From contig JAAMXY010004150.1 of assembly GCA_019677205.1 (NCBI GenBank), forward strand, positions 1,742 to 12,162: a stretch of DNA of 10,421 nucleotides, in the 5' to 3' direction. Positions 5,148 through 10,421 of this stretch are shown one piece after another. The notes beneath the pieces were generated by a model. The model did not search any database. It was not told where the DNA came from and saw only the letters and a list, made by a program, of their open reading frames with translations. Source of the DNA: Pinguiococcus pyrenoidosus (lineage: Eukaryota > Sar > Pinguiophyceae > Pinguiochrysidales > Pinguiochrysidaceae). The first letter of the stretch is position 1. Each line of letters opens with the position of its first letter. The position numbers and the translations under genes were made by a program.

Positions 5148-7526
5148 TCATGGATGACTGGTGATGCCTTGTGTTGGCTCTTCATCACCGCCACGATCCG
5201 TCACTTCTGCATCATCCGCCAAGTCGGAGAGCTCATCGTTGCTTCCGACGCTTTTGGAGACTTCTTCCGGCAGCACTTTGGGTCTGCGGAACAGTCTCCT
5301 CAACTGTTGCAGAAAAGCGGCGCGAAGGACTTCTTTTAGTCATGCTCGGTCATTCTCTCAGGACACATCCCAACTTATCACCATGATTGAGCCGTACCCT
5401 GACTCGAAGCTCCGTCGCCCAACCCGAAGGCACCTGTTCAAATTCCTGCTTGGCCGTCTCCAGAAGCGCCTGCGTCGCTTCGGTGGCGTCCACAGCTTCG
5501 TCCTCGGTATCTGCCAATCTGCCAAGCATTGGGTGTCGAGACGTCAGAAGCGCCCAGTAGCGTTTAGGCTCTCACGTCAGAAGCTACACGTACGCACCTC
5601 TCGAGCAGATCTGCGTCCTGCGTGCGAATTACCAGTCGATGCCGCGCTTTGCTGCCCACTTCCTCGTCAGGTCCCTCTTCCCACCAAGTGCCGTACCGGA
5701 CGACAATCGGGTCGTCGGGCTGTGGGTGCTGCTCTTGCTTCTCGTTGGCTTCCACTCGGTTTCGGAAGTCGTCAAACGCCTGAAGATCCGAAAGCCAAGT
5801 AGTCAGAAAGGAGAGGTGAGCTGGAAGCGCGCTGATACGCGATTGCAGTGGCACCACCAACCTGGGCGTCGTCGGCGACGCGGAGGCCGAACTCTCGTTT
5901 GAAGCGCAGCTTCATCAGCGTCATCTCCACTCCACGATTGGCCTTTTTTGTTGTTGCACGCACGTAACATTCCAGATTCAGTGCATGAAGCCGATCTTTG
6001 ATGAGAGGATGCCGAATGGACAGGCAGAATGTCGAACCTTTTCAACGACGCGCGAGTTGCTCTTTGCCATCCGAATGGCCTCGCCCAAGTCGTCGAAGAT
6101 TTGGCTGTCCTACGGAGCGGCCACGAGTCTTTTTGGGCTCGGGTTTTTCGCCTCCCAGGCCAACAGGACAGAGGCACACTACCTCGTCGTTATCGTTGTC
6201 GTCATCGTCATCGTCATCGTCGTCGTCGTTGTCATCATCGTTGACTGTTGAAGATGCGTCGGTTGCTGATTTTCCGCCCTTATGTTTGCCGCTCTTGGAA
6301 GTTTTCCGCTTTCGCTTCCGCTTCCTTCCTTTGCTGTCGTAGGTCGCTTCAGACACCGAGACGGAAGCTTCTTGCGCTGTAGACGCGTCGGTCGAGAGCT
6401 CCGAAGGCAAGTCGCCCTTCCCCTGGTGCTCCAGGAACTTCTGGCCGATGTCGACGACGTCACTCCCGAAGATCTTCGCCCTAATGGTTTCAGCGTCATT
6501 TCGACGTGAACTGAGTTGAACGGAATCTAGCTGAAGTTCCTCAAAAGAGAGAAAGGCAGAGGGAAAGACAGAGAGAAAGAAGGAAAGAAAGAGGAGAAGC
6601 TCACCTTTGCTTGGTGGCTTTCCTCCAGAAGGCTCTGCCCATGCACTTCGTACGCAGTTCCTCCTGGAAGCTGAACACTGGCGTCATCAAGCTCTGAACG
6701 CGCCGCGTCGCGGAGCGAAAGGCGTTGAACGTGATCTATCGCAGCTGGATTTGAGCAACAGAGAACCAAACCTGTCGGCTGCTTTCTCGAACCCAGACTC
6801 GTCTCTTTCGCACCTGCTCGTCGGGTTTCTGCTGCAGCACCTTGGCGACTCTCCGGAAGATGGCGTCTCCCTGGGTCTTTGGAAACACCAGCTGCACGAA
6901 GTCGTACAGCTCCTTGGTGTCCAGCACGCCATCCCCATTGACGTTCGCCATCTTGAACACGAATAGCGTCAGCGTGTCGCGCGTCAATGTGCACAAGTTG
7001 TACAGAGAGACGAGGAACTCTGCATAGTCCAGAACGCCCTAATCACATCGACGTCAGATCCGAGGTCCGCCATTCCGACTCTCCTTCCTGCGCCCAAAGC
7101 TTGGATGCTTTTACACACGGCAGACCTCGCTTCCATTCTCCACGTCCAGGTCCATCACTTGAAAGGCCCTCGTGGCGAAGTTTGATGTGCGCATGTCGAA
7201 GAACGACAGAAACTCGCTCACGCCAATTGAGCCTAGGAGAGCGATGGGAGCTCCTCGTGAGAGCCCCCCTTTCACGGCGCTTTTTGCGTCGGAAGACATC
7301 ACTCACACAGAAGCGAAAAAAGCATCGGCACCGGGAAAAACAGAAGAGTAGACGGACCTGAATTGTCCAGATCCACCGCTTCGAAGATGCGGAACATCTT
7401 CGCAGCATCCTTCTCGCTCACTTGCAAGGCATTCAGCGTGGTGATGAACGCCGAGTTGCCCTCGATGGTCGCATGGTACTGCGTGCGACCAAGAGCGTTG
7501 CGGTACAGCTCCCGAAGAATCGCCAT
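5148..7526 (-). CDS. EF-hand protein with Lys/Arg cluster and poly-Asp tract, ten exons
   Basis: Exons read on the minus strand: 7526-7358, 7232-7126, 7038-6814, 6693-6605, 6480-6183, 6109-6038, 5942-5862, 5779-5598, 5518-5398, 5303-5148; introns are 73-125 nt and all phases agree, giving 499 residues. EF-hand 1 is DLDNSGSIGVSE (52-63), split by intron 1. A second hand near 80-100 is degenerate (DLDVENGSE, then GVLDYAEF). EF-hand 3 is NVNGDGVLDTKE (124-135). Residues 248-267 are basic (GRKRKRKRKTSKSGKHKGGK), a possible nuclear signal. Residues 277-296 are nearly all Asp/Asn. The C-terminal half (FDDFRNRVEANEK, IVVRYGTWWEEG) is unassigned. It is probably a Ca2+-responsive regulator, but no function can be named. 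Least sure: the start (ATG 7526, or an upstream exon joining at 7558), the AAG acceptor at 5943, and the donor of exon 9 (GTACGG at 5397 or GTGCCT 36 nt earlier). Confidence 0.75.
6184..6250 (-). repeat. GAY trinucleotide repeat encoding poly-Asp
   Basis: On the minus strand the segment is an imperfect run of GAC and GAT codons broken by AAC and AAT, so it encodes Asp with some Asn. It lies at the end of exon 5 of the EF-hand gene, directly before the donor GTAGTG at 6182. Mixed GAC/GAT use suggests selection for the residue or an old repeat, not a fresh single-codon expansion. Length variation between strains is likely. Confidence 0.7.
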
Positions 7527-9489
<1,963 letters not shown>

Positions 9490-9946
9490 GGTGTCCAGTG
9501 CTGCAGTTCGGAGTTGGCTCTCATGCCGCCTTTCCCCCCTAGTAGCCTCCCCCGCCCCCCCAGCCCCCAGTCAAGTGAAGAAGGGAAGGACAGAAGAAAA
9601 AGCGCTGCGTTCTCTTGAATATGTCTGATATGTTGCGTCGATTTGCTTTGATTTGCTTTGCGTCGATTTGCTTTGCTTTGATTTGCTTTGCGTCGATTTG
9701 CTTTGCGTCGATTTGCTTTGATTTGATGCAATTCACTCATCAGTCATCCGAGTTTGGAAATAATTTCAGACTTTTATCATCATATCTCCGAACTCAATCC
9801 TATTTTCATTTCCAATGCATCCATCTGTCACGCCTCCGGTCTCTCGCTGGTCCGAAGCCCCAAAATCGGGCAGTTTTGCGCCACACGCGGCGTCAAATCC
9901 CCTATTTTCCGCACCTTTCAGCGCGAGTGGAGCCCCAAAGGTACCC
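9490..9946. other. Intergenic spacer between GGPPS and the zinc transporter
   Basis: This 457-bp gap holds the GGPPS 3'UTR, a C-rich stretch at 9530-9570, the pentamer-modular minisatellite (9636-9725, listed separately) and the presumed promoter of the transporter gene. Frames through it on both strands encode only repeat-derived or uneven peptides, so I call no gene. Confidence 0.6.
9636..9725. repeat. Minisatellite built of three 5-bp modules
   Basis: Ninety bases divide exactly into 18 pentamers of only three kinds: A = CGTCG, B = ATTTG, C = CTTTG. The order is A B C B C, A B C C B C, A B C, A B C, B. The main unit is the 15-mer ABC, present four times, with inserted BC, C or B modules. 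All modules end in G, consistent with growth by slippage in 5-bp steps. There are no spacers of CRISPR size. Confidence 0.9.
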
Positions 9947-10421
9947 ATGGTGGTCCTGGTGTTTTCCGCTCTGGGCGCCACGCGCCACCTGCCCCGCAGC
10001 AGGCCCGCGCTGTACCTGCGGGCGCTGGCGCCGGCGCTGCCGGCGCCGAAGCGGCGCAAACGGGCTTTGAGCAGCAGCGCCGTGGACAACCGAGGTTTAG
10101 TACAGCTGGCCATCATGGGCAACACGTTCATCGCGCTTTGTAAGTGCTTTGCATACGCGAATAGCGGCTCTTCGGCCATGTTGAGCGAGGCCATTCACTC
10201 GGTGGTGGACACGGCCAACCAAGGCCTGCTGTTGTATGGCTTGCAAGCGGCGCGGAACTCGCCTGACAAGCAGCACCCGTACGGCTATGGGCGCAGTGTC
10301 TACTTCTGGAGCCTCGTGAGCGCTCTGTCGACCTTCTGGGCTGGCGCGGGCTTCTCCATGTTCGCCGCGCTGGGCAATCTCATGGACCCGGCCATCCAGC
10401 TGCACGAGGTGGGCCTGGACA
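9947..10421 (+). CDS. SLC30A9/ZnT9-like cation diffusion facilitator (3' partial)
   Basis: N-terminal 158 residues of a zinc/proton antiporter of the cation diffusion facilitator family; the gene runs off the window end. Residues 1-50 are Arg-rich with almost no acidic residues (RHLPRSRP, KRRKRALSSS), which suits an organelle presequence; SLC30A9 is mitochondrial in animals. Membrane segment 1 is about 51-72 (LVQLAIMGNTFIALCKCFAY). Segment 2 holds the metal-site signature EAIHSVVDTANQ (81-92) with His84 and Asp88 spaced HxxxD. The loop has SPDKQHPYGYGR (105-116), the HPYG motif shared with ZnT9. Segment 3 is about 117-145. The ATG at 9947 (context CCCATGG) is the first in frame; an upstream spliced exon cannot be excluded. 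Confidence 0.87.
   Translation, partial: MVVLVFSALGATRHLPRSRPALYLRALAPALPAPKRRKRALSSSAVDNRGLVQLAIMGNTFIALCKCFAYANSGSSAMLSEAIHSVVDTANQGLLLYGLQAARNSPDKQHPYGYGRSVYFWSLVSALSTFWAGAGFSMFAALGNLMDPAIQLHEVGLD

Noticed and set aside
6030-6040. GGTTCGA resembling a tRNA B-box
   Set aside because: There is no cloverleaf, A-box or acceptor stem around it, and it is the donor region of EF-hand intron 6.
5803-6177. Minus-strand 124-codon ORF as a single-exon extension of the EF-hand protein
   Set aside because: Its frame differs from exons 6-8, and its Arg/Ser-rich product is unlike the helical sequence obtained with the spliced model.
5004-6509. Several plus-strand ORFs of 70-213 codons
   Set aside because: They lie opposite the EF-hand exons or the acidic-codon repeat and show repeat-driven composition; the minus strand has ten in-phase exons.
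9636-9725. Possible CRISPR array or telomere-like repeat
   Set aside because: Units are contiguous 5-mers with no unique spacers, and they do not resemble TTAGGG- or TTTAGGG-type telomere repeats.

Overview
This window looks like nuclear DNA of a photosynthetic protist with a complex (secondary, red-lineage) plastid, such as a stramenopile, haptophyte, cryptophyte or photosynthetic alveolate relative. The reasons are: a eukaryotic gene set (RAD51C, an EF-hand protein, a ZnT9-type zinc transporter); spliceosomal introns of 62-125 nt in three genes; and three neighbouring genes (GrpE, fructose-bisphosphatase, geranylgeranyl diphosphate synthase) whose products start with a signal peptide followed by an F- or L-led, Ser/Arg-rich transit segment, the bipartite presequence of complex plastids. 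I cannot fix the species. No mobile element, CRISPR array, rRNA or tRNA was seen.

Layout: (1) 1-156, last 51 codons of an unrecognised plus-strand gene. (2) 707-2113 plus, RAD51C-type recombinase with one probable in-frame intron; two perfect E2F-type sites lie just upstream of the ATG. (3) 2650-3396 plus, plastid GrpE co-chaperone. (4) 3444-4670 minus, plastid FBPase without the thioredoxin-regulatory cysteines; its stop is only 47 bp from that of grpE. (5) 5148-7526 minus, a ten-exon gene reconstructed here for a 499-residue EF-hand protein with a Lys/Arg cluster and a poly-Asp tract. (6) 7993-9489 plus, seven-exon plastid GGPP synthase, divergent from (5) across 466 bp. (7) 9947 to the window end, plus, N-terminal part of a SLC30A9/ZnT9-like cation diffusion facilitator, preceded by a 90-bp minisatellite made of three 5-bp modules.

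This is a compact but ordinary nuclear neighbourhood, with intergenic spacers of about 460-550 bp except the 47-bp convergent gap. The genes do not form one pathway, although three serve the plastid: protein folding (GrpE with Hsp70), carbon metabolism (FBPase) and isoprenoid supply (GGPPS). I see no convincing new defence or mobile system. The points most worth a second look are the twin E2F sites before RAD51C, the stop-free 3n introns, the relaxed AG|GTNNG splice donors, the redox-loop-less plastid FBPase, the unassigned EF-hand/poly-Asp protein and the pentamer-modular repeat.
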